The notes under the pieces are model-generated. The model did no database searches. It was not told where the DNA came from and worked only from the letters and a program-made list of their open reading frames with translations. A stretch of 48,539 nucleotides of DNA from Candidatus Zhuqueibacterota bacterium (lineage in GTDB: Bacteria > Zhuqueibacterota > Zhuqueibacteria > Oceanimicrobiales > Oceanimicrobiaceae): contig JAJDAD010000074.1 in assembly GCA_029262055.1 (NCBI GenBank), positions 1 through 48,539 on the forward strand. The letters run 5' to 3'. Below are positions 17,373 through 26,085 of this stretch, one piece after another; within the stretch, counting starts at the first letter, position 1; each line of letters starts with the position of its first letter. The position numbers and the translations under genes were made by a program.

Positions 17373-17516
17373 CTACTTTGGGTCGTTCGCACTCCATTGA
17401 ACATCGCTATGTAATCCGTTCAAGAGATATACATTTGCACCACCTTCAGGCGTAGCACCGCTCCCGATCTTTTCGCAATAGTCACCTAAACGCGCAGTTG
17501 GCCAATCAGAACTCAT
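17373..17516 (-). pseudogene. Truncated hsdS (type I restriction specificity subunit)
   Basis: From ATG 17516 the frame begins MSSDWPTARLGDYCEKIGSG followed by ATPEGGANVYL, which is the classical start of a HsdS target-recognition domain. After ~40 residues it degenerates and stops (SANDPK). A real HsdS is about 400 aa, so more than 85% is missing. It lies just downstream of the Fic gene on the same strand; Fic genes are often carried inside type I restriction-modification loci. No hsdM or hsdR is present in the window, so this is a remnant. Confidence 0.75.
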
Positions 17517-17559
17517 ACCCCAACCCAGCCAGATTCGTTTTGAATGGAGCACACTATCA

Positions 17560-18660
17560 CTATTTTTCCCTTGCTTGTTGCGGCCCATCAAGAAACAAGC
17601 GGAAGAGCGGCACATTCACATAGTAATTGCTGCGCCCGATTTTGGCTTTGTCCACAAAGCTCTTTTCCGTTAACTGTTCCAGGTACTTGGCTGCCGTAAG
17701 CCGGGTGACCTGCAAGTCATTTTGAATGAATTCTATTTTTGTGTAAGGATGTCTAAACAGGTTGTTGAGCAGGTCCTGGCTGTAGAGCTTGGGGAGCTGT
17801 GCGCGCAGCCGGTGCTTGACAGATTGCATCAAATCCTTGATTTGCTTGATGAGTGCGATGGTCTGCTGTGCGGTGGTTTCTACGCCGGTGAGCATGAACA
17901 ACAGCCATTCCTGCCACGCCTGCTCTTCCCGCACAGCCTGCAAACAGCGGTAGTAATCCGCTTTGTTCCGAATGACATAGCGGCTGAGATAGAGCACCGG
18001 TAAATCGAGCAGGCCTTTGGCCACCAGGTAGAGAATGTTGAGAATGCGTCCGGCGCGGCCGTTGCCATCGTAGAACGGGTGAATGCTCTCAAACTGAAAA
18101 TGGATGACCGCCATTTTGATGAGCGGGTCTTCCGGAGACAGCGCATCGTCATTGAGGTAATCGACCAGGTTGGTCATCAGCGCTTCAATCTGCATCGGGT
18201 CTTGCGGCGGGACGTAAACCACTTCGCCGGTTTGTTCGTTTTTGAGTTCCGTGCCCGGAAGTTTGCGCAGCCCGGCTTTGTTTTTCTCCAGTTCACTTTG
18301 AATCTTCAGAACATCCGCCAGGCGAATGATACCAGTTTCGCGGACACGCGCAAATCCGTGTTTGAGCGCGGTAGAATAACTTTGCACCTCTTTGGCGGCC
18401 GGGCTCTTGATATAGTCGCCGAACAGCTCGGTTTTAAACAATTCGTCATGGGTCGTGATAATGTTTTCCACGGCAGAACTGTCCTTTGCCTCCTGCAGGG
18501 TGAGGGTGTCGATCAAGATATTCTCGTTTGGAATGGTGCCCACCACACCTTTCAGCTCGGCCAGATAGCGGTGCGCAGAGGCCAGTTTCTTAAGCACCGG
18601 TCTGGACTCGAGGTCGATGTGCCCGGGTAAGGGTAGGTGTGAGACTTGATAAGATGTCAT
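17560..18660 (-). CDS. Fic family protein (AMPylase type, class II) with C-terminal winged helix
   Basis: 366 aa. The Fic motif HPFYDGNGRAGR (residues 194-205) is complete. An N-terminal SSAVEN (61-66) matches the inhibitory (S/T)xxxE(G/N) helix of class II Fic enzymes. The C-terminal ~80 residues (YTKIEFIQNDLQVTRLTAAK) look like a winged helix, as in Fic proteins that bind DNA. Reaction by family: transfer of AMP from ATP to a hydroxyl side chain, self-inhibited by the N-terminal helix. A perfect palindrome 19 nt upstream of the start (18679-18703) could be its own operator. Downstream is a broken hsdS, so the locus derives from a type I restriction cassette. Confidence 0.92.
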   Translation of the reverse strand: MTSYQVSHLPLPGHIDLESRPVLKKLASAHRYLAELKGVVGTIPNENILIDTLTLQEAKDSSAVENIITTHDELFKTELFGDYIKSPAAKEVQSYSTALKHGFARVRETGIIRLADVLKIQSELEKNKAGLRKLPGTELKNEQTGEVVYVPPQDPMQIEALMTNLVDYLNDDALSPEDPLIKMAVIHFQFESIHPFYDGNGRAGRILNILYLVAKGLLDLPVLYLSRYVIRNKADYYRCLQAVREEQAWQEWLLFMLTGVETTAQQTIALIKQIKDLMQSVKHRLRAQLPKLYSQDLLNNLFRHPYTKIEFIQNDLQVTRLTAAKYLEQLTEKSFVDKAKIGRSNYYVNVPLFRLFLDGPQQAREK

Positions 18661-18678
18661 TAAATTTGCCCTGGTTTA

Positions 18679-18703
18679 TATACATATCCACAAAATATGT
18701 ATA
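18679..18703 (-). promoter_or_regulatory. Perfect palindrome upstream of fic (candidate operator)
   Basis: TATACATAT (18679-18687) and ATATGTATA (18695-18703) form a perfect 9-bp inverted repeat with a 7-nt spacer. It lies 19 nt upstream of the Fic start codon in an AT-rich stretch. Inference: binding site for a dimeric regulator, possibly the winged helix of Fic itself. Confidence 0.5.
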
Positions 18704-18913
18704 CGAAAATAGTTTTTTCTATACAAGTCATATTCAACATGTCTCGTTTTTACTCTTTTCGGGACTATATTTTAGATAATCTTAGAATGCTCAGGTATCA
18801 AAGCCGAGTCCAGCAGGATGCTTTTTGATTCTTCCTGGTGAGTTAGATACTTTGGGATTGCTCCGGGTGCGATTTTTGTCTAAAAGTATCCATATTGGAC
18901 CCTTCGGACAAAC

Positions 18914-18941
18914 AAAAAAGGCTTCCCGATTGAGAAGCCTT
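18914..18941 (-). terminator. tRNA-Lys-type terminator, copy A
   Basis: AAGGCTTC ... GAAGCCTT stem with an A-run on its left side, which reads as a U-run on the - strand. It is nearly identical to the terminator below the intact tRNA-Lys gene at 43829-43853 and accompanies the tRNA fragment at 18970. Confidence 0.8.
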
Positions 18942-18969
18942 TTCTTTGATAATATTGATGTTATAGTTG

Positions 18970-19014
18970 TGCGTCGTCAGGGAATCGAACCCCGAACCCT
19001 GGGCTTAAGAGGCC
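18970..19014 (-). repeat. Partial tRNA-Lys(CTT) 3' half, candidate attachment site A
   Basis: 45 nt matching positions 43885-43929 of the intact tRNA gene with one mismatch (C at 18999 against T at 43914). It covers the acceptor 3' strand, T arm, variable loop and anticodon, then diverges, so it cannot be a functional tRNA. A direct repeat TTGCGTTA-AAG-TTGCGTTA lies at 19073-19091, and is also present beside copies B (imperfect) and C. Interpretation: displaced end of a tRNA gene left by integrase-mediated insertion, marking one edge of the island. Confidence 0.75.
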
Positions 19015-19405
19015 GATGGCATATCGCAAAATCTGTGCTAAGTCATTGTTTATTATTAGAGGTTTCGAATTATTGCGTTAAAGTTGCGTTATTTTAAGAC
19101 CACAACCCGAGGGGGAGCATCGAGATCAAGGTTATCCCAATGATCTTTTTCCCTCAAATCATCCCCGGTATCAGCCAACTTTTCAAATAGGCCCTTCCAA
19201 GAAATCATGCAATTTTAAACCTGGTGTGACCCGCCGGGGATATCGGTTCTATTTCCGCCCGGACCCGTTTGTGTTTCAGCTTTGAGCCTTTACCATTCGC
19301 CGGGAGGAGTAAAGCTAATATTTTTGTTGAAAACCACCAGAAGGATTGTTATTTCTTTCTATTCCCCATTTCAACATTCTACCAGAATTGAGCAGGGAGG
19401 AACGG
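19015..19405. other. Island left margin, non-coding
   Basis: About 390 nt between the tRNA fragment and the first island gene. Apart from the TTGCGTTA direct repeat (19073-19091) I see no gene; the RBS AGGGAGG of the trypco2 gene lies at 19394-19400. Confidence 0.5.
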
Positions 19406-19702
19406 ATGACTGAGAACATAGAACTTGCCAGCGCTATAACCAATCTACGTCAACAATTGCAGGAGGCTATTAAGGAGGGTGATGGAAAGGATTTGCGTTT
19501 TGCCGTGCAGGGTATTGAAGTCGAGCTGAAATGTTTGGTCAAGAGCGAAGGATCCGGAGGTGTCGGCGCAAAATTCTGGGTAATCAATGCGGAAGCCAAG
19601 GGAATGCACTCCCGCGAAGTCGTACAAACAGTGAAATTGAAATTACTGCCAATCGGTGAGGATGGCGAGATCCAGTGTCTCAGCGACGTTGGAAAGAGCT
19701 GA
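19406..19702 (+). CDS. Trypsin-co-occurring domain protein (trypco2-like)
   Basis: 98 aa from ATG 19406 (RBS AGGGAGG 6 nt upstream; the longer frame at 19346 has no RBS). It begins IELASAITNLRQQLQEAI and continues LRFAVQGIEVELKCLVK and GAKFWVINAEAK, the pattern of the small trypco2 family (LRxEL, velE, KFWVV). Family knowledge: these small proteins are encoded beside trypsin-like proteases in NTP-dependent conflict systems; their molecular role is not established. The protease gene begins 25 nt later. Likely a regulator or inhibitor/adaptor of that protease. Confidence 0.8.
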   Translation: MTENIELASAITNLRQQLQEAIKEGDGKDLRFAVQGIEVELKCLVKSEGSGGVGAKFWVINAEAKGMHSREVVQTVKLKLLPIGEDGEIQCLSDVGKS

Positions 19703-19727
19703 GCTCTAAGATATGGAGGAATTAAGG

Positions 19728-21098
19728 ATGGATCGATGGGATTGGATTGCGCAAGTACGGGCATCTGCGGGAAAAAAACAATATAGTTTCAGTACCGGCG
19801 TGCCGTTGAGCCGCCGATTTATTCTTACGACCGGCCATGGCATCAAGGGGTCAGCCAGTGTTAAGGTACGCTTCATCGCCGATCATCAGACGCCGGTATG
19901 GAAGACCTGGCGCCAGGCAAAAGTCGTCTGGAGAGGTAAGCAGGGTCTGGATGCCGCATTGTTACAGGTAGACAAAGTGGACGACCTGAGGTTCTTTCCG
20001 TATATTAGTTTCAGGCCAAACGGATCTTGGCATGGACTTGGTTTTCCGGCGGCAAGCAAGAGTGCATTGAACGAAATGCGCGTCGATACCGGTCTCAGCG
20101 GAAGTGTGACCCTGGGCGGACGTCTAACCGGAGATATTGAGATAACAATTGGACAGCCCCCGAAGGACGATTCAAAGTGGGCCGGCATTTCCGGCGCTCC
20201 GGTAGTATGGAACGACTATCTGATAGGAATCATCAAGAGCTTGAAGGGAAAATATGGAGGTGAAAGGCTTTCGGCTGTTCCAGTAGGGGCCCTCCTTCAG
20301 GATGATGCTTTTGTTGATCTAATACGCCAAGACAAGGACGAGTATTTCGGCGAGGTTGAAGCTCAGGTTGCGGCCATACTCAAGGACGCTTCCAGTCTGT
20401 GCAATAGTCTCCGGCGTCGGCTCGCCATCTCAGAGAGAGATGAGGAGAAAGTCGCCCGAAGCATGTTGGAGTACTCTAGTGTGGAAGAACTGATTGAAGC
20501 ATTCATCGAATTGAAGAACGGAAGAATCGGGAGCGAATCCCAGGGTGATTTACAGAAACTGATGAACAGACTGCTTCCGCTCCTTCATGATTGTCACGTT
20601 ACAGACCTGGAGAGGTTGAGAAAGGGGAGAGGCGGCGCCCTCAGGCTTCCTGCCACAACCAGGGCTGTTGCCGAGATCATACTGGCGAATGCCGAGCAAC
20701 GTGCGACCAGTTACAAGACGCCAGGGACCGTGACAGAGGACTTGGTCGGTAAGTTGTGCAGAACAACCATTGGTCGAGGTGTTCTTGATATGAAGGGCCA
20801 GGAGTTTTTCGAATTCGTAGAAGATGACCTGTTTACTTTGTTGCCTCCCGACTTCAGCGATAAGAAATATGATAAGAAGCAAGACAGGTTGAGGGAGCGC
20901 TTGCGGGTTCAGGCACGAACACTGAATATTCGCCATTATTACGTTTTTGATGAGGACCTTGATGATAGGTTCTCCGACCAGATGGACAAGTTAGTTGAAC
21001 TGTATCCTGAAGTCAGATTTCTATTCCTTTCGGACAGTAACTTGAGATCGACTCAGTATCGATTGACTGATTTACTAACAGTTTTTTTCGCAGAATAG
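19728..21098 (+). CDS. Cytosolic trypsin-like serine protease with C-terminal effector-associated region
   Basis: 456 aa from ATG 19728 (RBS GGAGGA at 19715-19720; ATG 19713 would sit on this RBS). A protease domain fills residues ~1-200, with a complete apparent triad: His37 (TTGHGI), Asp75 (GLDAALL) and Ser155 (GISGAP). No signal peptide is present, so it should act in the cytoplasm. The remaining ~250 residues are mostly helical (e.g. RSMLEYSSVEELIEAFIELK) and end in an alpha/beta-looking segment (HYYVFDEDLDD). They resemble effector-associated/adaptor regions of bacterial conflict proteins, but I cannot name the family precisely. Inference: the killing or signalling effector of the island system. 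Confidence 0.85.
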   Translation: MDRWDWIAQVRASAGKKQYSFSTGVPLSRRFILTTGHGIKGSASVKVRFIADHQTPVWKTWRQAKVVWRGKQGLDAALLQVDKVDDLRFFPYISFRPNGSWHGLGFPAASKSALNEMRVDTGLSGSVTLGGRLTGDIEITIGQPPKDDSKWAGISGAPVVWNDYLIGIIKSLKGKYGGERLSAVPVGALLQDDAFVDLIRQDKDEYFGEVEAQVAAILKDASSLCNSLRRRLAISERDEEKVARSMLEYSSVEELIEAFIELKNGRIGSESQGDLQKLMNRLLPLLHDCHVTDLERLRKGRGGALRLPATTRAVAEIILANAEQRATSYKTPGTVTEDLVGKLCRTTIGRGVLDMKGQEFFEFVEDDLFTLLPPDFSDKKYDKKQDRLRERLRVQARTLNIRHYYVFDEDLDDRFSDQMDKLVELYPEVRFLFLSDSNLRSTQYRLTDLLTVFFAE

Positions 21099-21114
21099 AG
21101 GTCAAGCGCATAAT

Positions 21115-22071
21115 ATGACACGTTTAAAGATTGATGAAGAAAAGACGGTAGAACTTGCGACGCCTAAAGGCTCACCAAGACAAGTCCATGTTTTTGAAAA
21201 GGATTCTATTAAGGCCGTCAATGCCGCGATTGCGGCAAAACGCCCGCTGCTCGTGCGCGGTGAACCGGGGACCGGCAAAACCCAGCTTGCCCGGGCTGCC
21301 GCAAAAGAGCTGGGCTGGGCGTTCGTTTCTTCTACGATTGATTCAAGAAGCGAAGCATCGGATCTACTTTACCACTTTGATGCCGTCACCCGTATCGGCA
21401 ACGCGCAAATCGCGGGAGCCCTGGGAATTAGGGATGAAGAAAAGGTCCGGGCGCTGCTGAACAAACCTAATTTCATTCATCCGGGTCCGGTTTGGTGGGC
21501 CTTTGATTGGGGGTCAGCGCTGGAGCAGGCCACTCGCGTAAATGCAACGGTGCCTGTGCAGCACGACGAGGGTGACGCGGAAAAGGGCTGTGTTCTGCTG
21601 ATCGATGAAATTGACAAGGCGGACCCGGACCTTCCGAATGGTCTGCTGGAGGCGTTTGGTAGTGGTAGCTTTAAGCCGGAGGGGCTGGAGGATTTAGTTG
21701 AGAGAAAGTTGGAAGAACTCCTGGTCATAATTACCACCAACGAAGAGCGTGCACTGCCTGATGCTTTCCTGCGCCGGTGCCTCGTGTTACAGCTTTCTTT
21801 GCCGACAAAGGACCTTTTGGTGGATTTTTTTATCAAGCGAGGGGGGAAACACTTCCGCAGAGCTTCGAAAGAAGTCCTGCGTGAAGCAGCCATCCTTACT
21901 CGCGCGGACCGCGAACACTGGCAAAAGCTTGATTTGGCTGCGCCGGGCCTCGCCGAATACCTCGATCTTGTTCGCGCCGTCACGACTCAAGAAAAAAGGT
22001 CAGTCAAAAGACAACTGGCTCTCCTCGAGGAGATCGCTAAGTTTACGCTCAAAAAGCATCCGGAGGCTTGA
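21115..22071 (+). CDS. MoxR-family AAA+ ATPase
   Basis: 318 aa. Walker A is GEPGTGKT (residues 49-56), Walker B VLLIDEIDKAD (~160-170), sensor 1 IITTNEE, and an arginine-finger-like FLRRC follows. The acidic region between Walker A and B (RSEASDLLYHFDAVTRI) is typical of MoxR. The last base of its stop codon is the A of the next gene's ATG (TTGATG), and an RBS GGAGG lies inside its final codons. Family knowledge: MoxR ATPases work with vWA-domain partners as chaperone-like remodelers. Here the downstream protein has a vWA-like segment, which gives a vWA-MoxR pair. Confidence 0.93.
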   Translation: MTRLKIDEEKTVELATPKGSPRQVHVFEKDSIKAVNAAIAAKRPLLVRGEPGTGKTQLARAAAKELGWAFVSSTIDSRSEASDLLYHFDAVTRIGNAQIAGALGIRDEEKVRALLNKPNFIHPGPVWWAFDWGSALEQATRVNATVPVQHDEGDAEKGCVLLIDEIDKADPDLPNGLLEAFGSGSFKPEGLEDLVERKLEELLVIITTNEERALPDAFLRRCLVLQLSLPTKDLLVDFFIKRGGKHFRRASKEVLREAAILTRADREHWQKLDLAAPGLAEYLDLVRAVTTQEKRSVKRQLALLEEIAKFTLKKHPEA

Positions 22072-25000
22072 TGCAATTACGTAGCCGCGCCGATTTGGTG
22101 CGCGTTTTGGCCCAGAGCGACAACGATCCGGAGGTTGCGCACTTCGTTGGCTACCACCGCGAGTTACCTCCGGAGAAAGAGCCGGCGATTGCTGAGAAAG
22201 GTATCCGGGAAAGGCCATCTGTCAAACCGAAGCGTGCCATCGAGGTATTCAAACCGCAACAATCACATCTCAACTGGCAAGCCAGCCTGTTCTATTACGC
22301 TTCGCTTTTCATCCCGGGTAAAGAGGGATCTACACGTTTCACCCCGGCTCCGGAGCCTGTTGGCTATTCGCTGGATGAACTGCAACATCGCGAACTTCTT
22401 TCTGTCAAAGCCCCTCCGCGCATCCCCCCTCTCGTCTCATGGCCCAGGTTGCGGCCGCGACTTACCAGGTTACTGCAGGAGTCGTTCCGGACTCGCCAGC
22501 CGGATGTTGACGAGATTCTGCGAATTCTCAACCGGGGCAAAGTGCCGAGCAGTTTGCCGTTCAAGTACAGAAAACGCCTGCCCGGCAAGATAAGTATTTG
22601 GCTCGACCGAAGCAGTAGGCTTGTTCCTTTTCTGGAGGATCAGAACGCGCTTGCAATGCGGCTGCGTCGTCTGGTAGGAAAAAGAAATGTGGAATTCTAC
22701 TATGTGGACGACTGTGTTCAGTCACCGCAAGCATTCGATAGAACACGCATCGGCAGGCAGGCAGCTTCGCATCTGCAAAACGAATGCGTACTCATCCTGG
22801 GAGACCTCGGTTGTCTCGCGCAAGAACAGACTGCCGTAAGGCAGTGGCTGTTGTTAGCCAAACAGGCGCGACAAAGAAATATCAGAATGTTAGCTCTGCT
22901 ACCAGCGCCTGTCGGCAGGTGGCCCCGTGAACTCTTGAAGTCGTGCGAGGTGGCGAGCTGGGAACCTCCTGCAGCGAGACATCGGCAAAGCAGACAGCTT
23001 ATCGATCAAAGAGCGCAACGTTTGCTTAGTCTTTGTTCATACGCCACATGGATTTCTCCCGGTCTTTTGCGCACAGTCCGGCAACTGATGCCAGGCCAGG
23101 CGGATGCTGCAACGGAGGCGGATGTCTACATGCATCCGCAGGTTGGCCAGAGATCTGCGGTTGCTTTTACTATAGCCCGCGATGCGATCGATGACCTGCA
23201 GCAGCTTTTTTGCCAGGAACCCATCCAATTGCAGGAGGCGGTGGCTTCCGCCATACGCAACTGGCACAAGTCGTACGCCAGGGAGCTTTGGTACAGCGAG
23301 TTGCTGCGGCTTCCTAAATCTGCGCGTGCAGGATTCGCACAAGAAATCCCGGACGCTGAGAAGGATGTCGGCAGGTTGGCAGAGACCTATTTGAACCGGA
23401 CAAAATCAGTGCCTTCCCGGTTTATACCTGTACTAACTGAGTGGTTTCGAGACTTGGCCAATCGCGTGAGCCTTGAGCATGCGATATGGGATGAAGTCCC
23501 ATTATTGCGCAGCGTTTTTGTCAAGTTAGAGCAAGACAAGGAAGTCGCAAAAATGCCCATTGGGTATTCACCGGTAGAAGACGACAAACCCGGCCCCGAC
23601 CGCCTCTGGTCCGTCCGTCAAACCGGAGATACTTTCACTATCACCGAAACTGGCGCCGGTACACCGGACAAAGGAACGACCGGCAGCGCCGTGGGCCTCC
23701 TCCGCTCGACCCGGCCCTTCCTGCACTGCGTCTCTGCTGATGTTAGCGGGCTCGTGCAGGAGGGACACCTCGCTTCTGTTTTTCTCGACCCCCAAACCGG
23801 CGCCGTAATCAAAGAACAAGTCACCAAGCCAACCTGGGCCAATGACTTTGGAAAAGACAAATACGGCCTCTGGGCCGTATTGCAATATGGCGACGTGGAA
23901 CAACGCCTGCGCTACATCGAGCCGGGCAAATTCCTGATGGGCTCGCCGGCAAACGAGGTTGGCCGCTGGGACGATGAAAAGCAGCACCCGGTCACGCTCA
24001 CCGGCGGCTACTGGCTGTTCGACGCGCCGGTGACACAGGCTTTATGGCAGGCGGTCATGGGCGCTAATCCGAGTCGCTTCAAAGGTGATGATCGACCGGT
24101 AGAGCAAGTGAGCTGGAAGGACTGTGCCAGGTTCATCGAGAAACTGAACGTGGAGATACCCGGTCTCGGTTTGCAGCTGCCCACCGAGGCGCAATGGGAA
24201 TATGCATGCCGTGCCGGCACAGCAGCCGCGACTTATGCCGGTGATTTGGAAGATGAGACCAAGTCTTCAGTATTGACTGATATTGCCTGGTACAGGGCCA
24301 ACAGTGGCAGCGACACCCATTCTGTCGGCGAGAAGAACCCCAACCCCTGGGGCATCTATGACATGTTAGGCAATGTCTATGAGTGGTGTTCGGACTGGTG
24401 GTCCGGGGATCTTGGCGGCAAGCATGAGGTCGATCCGACTGGCCCCAAACGGGGCACCTACCGGGTCTTCCGTGGTGGCGGCTGGTACGGCCGCGCCCGG
24501 CACGTGCGTGCTGCCTATCGCGTCAGCTACGGCCCTGGCCACCGGGGCGACGACGTTGGTTTCCGTTGTGCCCGAGTTCAGGACAGCATGAGCTCAGGCA
24601 GGTCAGTCGGAGACGGCGGCGCGGATGCGCAAGCCGTCGAAGCTCCGGCAGGCGAGGGTCCGGTTGTCTTCGGTGCTGCCGGCACCAAGTATATTATCAA
24701 GCCGGAGCAAACTGTTGCCATTGCCGTGCACCGGGACGGCAGGCTGCAACTGCAATCGGACCAGGGCATGCTCACGGTTTCCGCCGTGACGAAACCCGGC
24801 TGGGCTGATGCCATGGGCCGGGATCGGTTCGGGCTCTGGCTCGACTTTAAATACAAAGAGGTTGAGCAGCGTCTGCGCTGGATTCCGCCGGGGCAGTTCT
24901 TGATGGGCTCACCAAAAGACGAAGCAGGCCGGTTTGATCGGGAGACAAGACATCTGGTCACGCTCACCCAAGGCTACTGGTTATTTGACACGCCGGTGAC

Positions 25001-25631
25001 GCAGGCACTTTGGCAGGCGGTTATGGGGGACAATCCCAGCCGGTTCAAAAGCCCAACCCGGCCGGTTGAAACGGTGAGTTGGGAAGCGTGCGCGGAGTTT
25101 ATCGAGAAAATCAACGGTGAGCTGCCCGAACTTCGATTGCGGTTGCCGACCGAAGCACAGTGGGAGTATGCCTGCCGCGCCGGTACAACGGCTGCAACTT
25201 ATGCCGGTGATTTGGATATCAAAGGTCTAAGAGATGCTCCTTTGCTCCATGAGATCGCCTGGTATGGCGGCAACAGCGCTGTGGATTTTGAGTTGGAGGA
25301 AAGATACGATTCTTCTGATTGGAAGGAAAAGCAGTATGACCACAAAAAAGCCGGGACTCATCCGGTAGGGTTGAAGAGGCCGAATCCGTGGGGACTTTAT
25401 GACATGCTGGGCAATGTTTACGAATGGTGCGAAGATCGGTGGATCGATGATTTTGGCGACCAACCGGCCTTAGATCCTGCTGGTCCTGAACAGGGCACCG
25501 ACCGGGTCATCCGTGGTGGCAGCTGGATCAGCATCGCCCGGGGCGTGCGTGCTGCCTATCGCGACCGCTACGTCCCTGGCTTCCGGCACGACCTCATTGG
25601 TTTCCGTTGTGCCCGAGTTCAGGAAGCATGA
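22071..25631 (+). CDS. vWA-like (SAV_2336-type) protein fused to two FGE-sulfatase domains with DGR variable C-termini
   Basis: 1186 aa. Residues ~120-330 resemble the SAV_2336 N-terminal region: RPRLTRLLQ, then a degenerate MIDAS-like IWLDRSS and an alpha/beta Rossmann-type segment (CVLILGDLGCL). A linker leads to two FGE-sulfatase (C-type-lectin-like) domains, ~616-838 and ~936-1186, each with [21 protein letters not shown] and YDMLGNVYEWC. Each ends in a variable repeat (24453-24576 and 25494-25617). The catalytic cysteines of true FGE are not apparent, so these are probably ligand-binding folds. ATG overlaps the MoxR stop. Inference: this is the diversified sensor and vWA partner of the system. 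Confidence 0.88.
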   Translation: MQLRSRADLVRVLAQSDNDPEVAHFVGYHRELPPEKEPAIAEKGIRERPSVKPKRAIEVFKPQQSHLNWQASLFYYASLFIPGKEGSTRFTPAPEPVGYSLDELQHRELLSVKAPPRIPPLVSWPRLRPRLTRLLQESFRTRQPDVDEILRILNRGKVPSSLPFKYRKRLPGKISIWLDRSSRLVPFLEDQNALAMRLRRLVGKRNVEFYYVDDCVQSPQAFDRTRIGRQAASHLQNECVLILGDLGCLAQEQTAVRQWLLLAKQARQRNIRMLALLPAPVGRWPRELLKSCEVASWEPPAARHRQSRQLIDQRAQRLLSLCSYATWISPGLLRTVRQLMPGQADAATEADVYMHPQVGQRSAVAFTIARDAIDDLQQLFCQEPIQLQEAVASAIRNWHKSYARELWYSELLRLPKSARAGFAQEIPDAEKDVGRLAETYLNRTKSVPSRFIPVLTEWFRDLANRVSLEHAIWDEVPLLRSVFVKLEQDKEVAKMPIGYSPVEDDKPGPDRLWSVRQTGDTFTITETGAGTPDKGTTGSAVGLLRSTRPFLHCVSADVSGLVQEGHLASVFLDPQTGAVIKEQVTKPTWANDFGKDKYGLWAVLQYGDVEQRLRYIEPGKFLMGSPANEVGRWDDEKQHPVTLTGGYWLFDAPVTQALWQAVMGANPSRFKGDDRPVEQVSWKDCARFIEKLNVEIPGLGLQLPTEAQWEYACRAGTAAATYAGDLEDETKSSVLTDIAWYRANSGSDTHSVGEKNPNPWGIYDMLGNVYEWCSDWWSGDLGGKHEVDPTGPKRGTYRVFRGGGWYGRARHVRAAYRVSYGPGHRGDDVGFRCARVQDSMSSGRSVGDGGADAQAVEAPAGEGPVVFGAAGTKYIIKPEQTVAIAVHRDGRLQLQSDQGMLTVSAVTKPGWADAMGRDRFGLWLDFKYKEVEQRLRWIPPGQFLMGSPKDEAGRFDRETRHLVTLTQGYWLFDTPVTQALWQAVMGDNPSRFKSPTRPVETVSWEACAEFIEKINGELPELRLRLPTEAQWEYACRAGTTAATYAGDLDIKGLRDAPLLHEIAWYGGNSAVDFELEERYDSSDWKEKQYDHKKAGTHPVGLKRPNPWGLYDMLGNVYEWCEDRWIDDFGDQPALDPAGPEQGTDRVIRGGSWISIARGVRAAYRDRYVPGFRHDLIGFRCARVQEA
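24453..24576 (+). repeat. DGR variable repeat VR1 (end of first FGE domain)
   Basis: 124 nt aligned without gaps to the template repeat at 26086. By hand count it differs at 19 positions, all of them adenines in the template. Encoded variable residues include Y, F, G, Y, G, R, H, V, S, Y, G, H, G, D, D, V in place of mostly Asn. The 3' end GGTTTCCGTTGTGCCCGAG is invariant and is followed by TTCA, against CTCA in the template. Confidence 0.95.
24612..24638 (+). repeat. Hairpin downstream of VR1
   Basis: GACGGC (24612-24617) pairs with GCCGTC (24633-24638), with an inner GCGC-GGAT-GCGC hairpin. It starts 36 nt after VR1 and lies within coding sequence. Position matches hairpins after VR2 and VR3. 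Confidence 0.65.
25494..25617 (+). repeat. DGR variable repeat VR2 (end of second FGE domain)
   Basis: 124 nt, gap-free alignment to the template. Sixteen differences by hand count, all at template adenines (for example AAC to ATC, GGC, CGC, TTC and CTC codons). The protein ends ten nucleotides plus the stop later (VQEA). Same TTCA versus CTCA boundary difference as the other variable repeats. Confidence 0.95.
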
Positions 25632-26085
25632 GCGCCGGAAGGCAAAGGCAAGGCGGCCCCGAAGCGGAGCGCAGGGGTAAGCCGGCAAAGTAAGAGAGAA
25701 AATCATGAGTGTCAGGTTAAGGTTTGTTTAAAGTGAATAGCATCAAATTGAAAGAGACAAATCAAGTTCGAATGTCATCCCTGCATGTTTTCAGCAGGGA
25801 TCCATCTGCCAGTTTTCAGATGCCCGATCAAATGACTTTGGGCATGACATTTAACCCGCGTTGCCATTTTCAAGTCTCGGGCTTTGGCGAAGATACCCTT
25901 GCTCTTGTTTAGCTGACGCTTACTTACTCTCATTTCTCATTTGCATATATGGCTTTTAAACAATTACTTAGATGTTATTCTGAGCACGCAGGCCCAATTC
26001 TCTGTTTCTACCAGGGAGCAAAAGTGTGCGAAGAATCTCCCCGGACGTTTGAAGATTCTTCGCGCTCAGGGTAAAGGCCCAAAAG
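25632..26085. other. Gap between VR2 gene and template repeat, with dispersed repeats
   Basis: About 450 nt with no gene I can support. It starts with the VR2 hairpin. Near 25770-25860 is a palindromic repeat-like stretch (GTCATCCCTGCATG ... GGGCATGACA). Near 26030-26070 is another (GAAGAATCT ... AGATTCTTC, with CTGAGC/GCTCAG flanks). Both look like dispersed intergenic elements. It is too short for a reverse transcriptase, and no Avd-like ORF is visible. Confidence 0.55.
25654..25684 (+). repeat. Hairpin downstream of VR2
   Basis: CGGC (25654-25657) pairs with GCCG (25681-25684), and inside it CCCC pairs with GGGG around GAAGCGGAGCGCA. A nearly identical element follows VR3. It starts 37 nt after VR2, just beyond the stop codon. 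Confidence 0.65.

Noticed and set aside
18825-19097. Plus-strand ORF ending VRRQGIEPRTLGLRG...
   Set aside because: It is a phantom frame across the antisense of a tRNA-Lys fragment (a common false call), with no RBS.
23568-23987. Minus-strand ORFs inside the large vWA/FGE gene
   Set aside because: These are shadows in antisense of a strongly coding + strand frame with no RBS or known domain.
26030-26070. GAAGAATCT...AGATTCTTC palindrome just before TR as part of the DGR
   Set aside because: It looks like a dispersed intergenic element and lacks any link to the variable repeats; none of the VRs has it.
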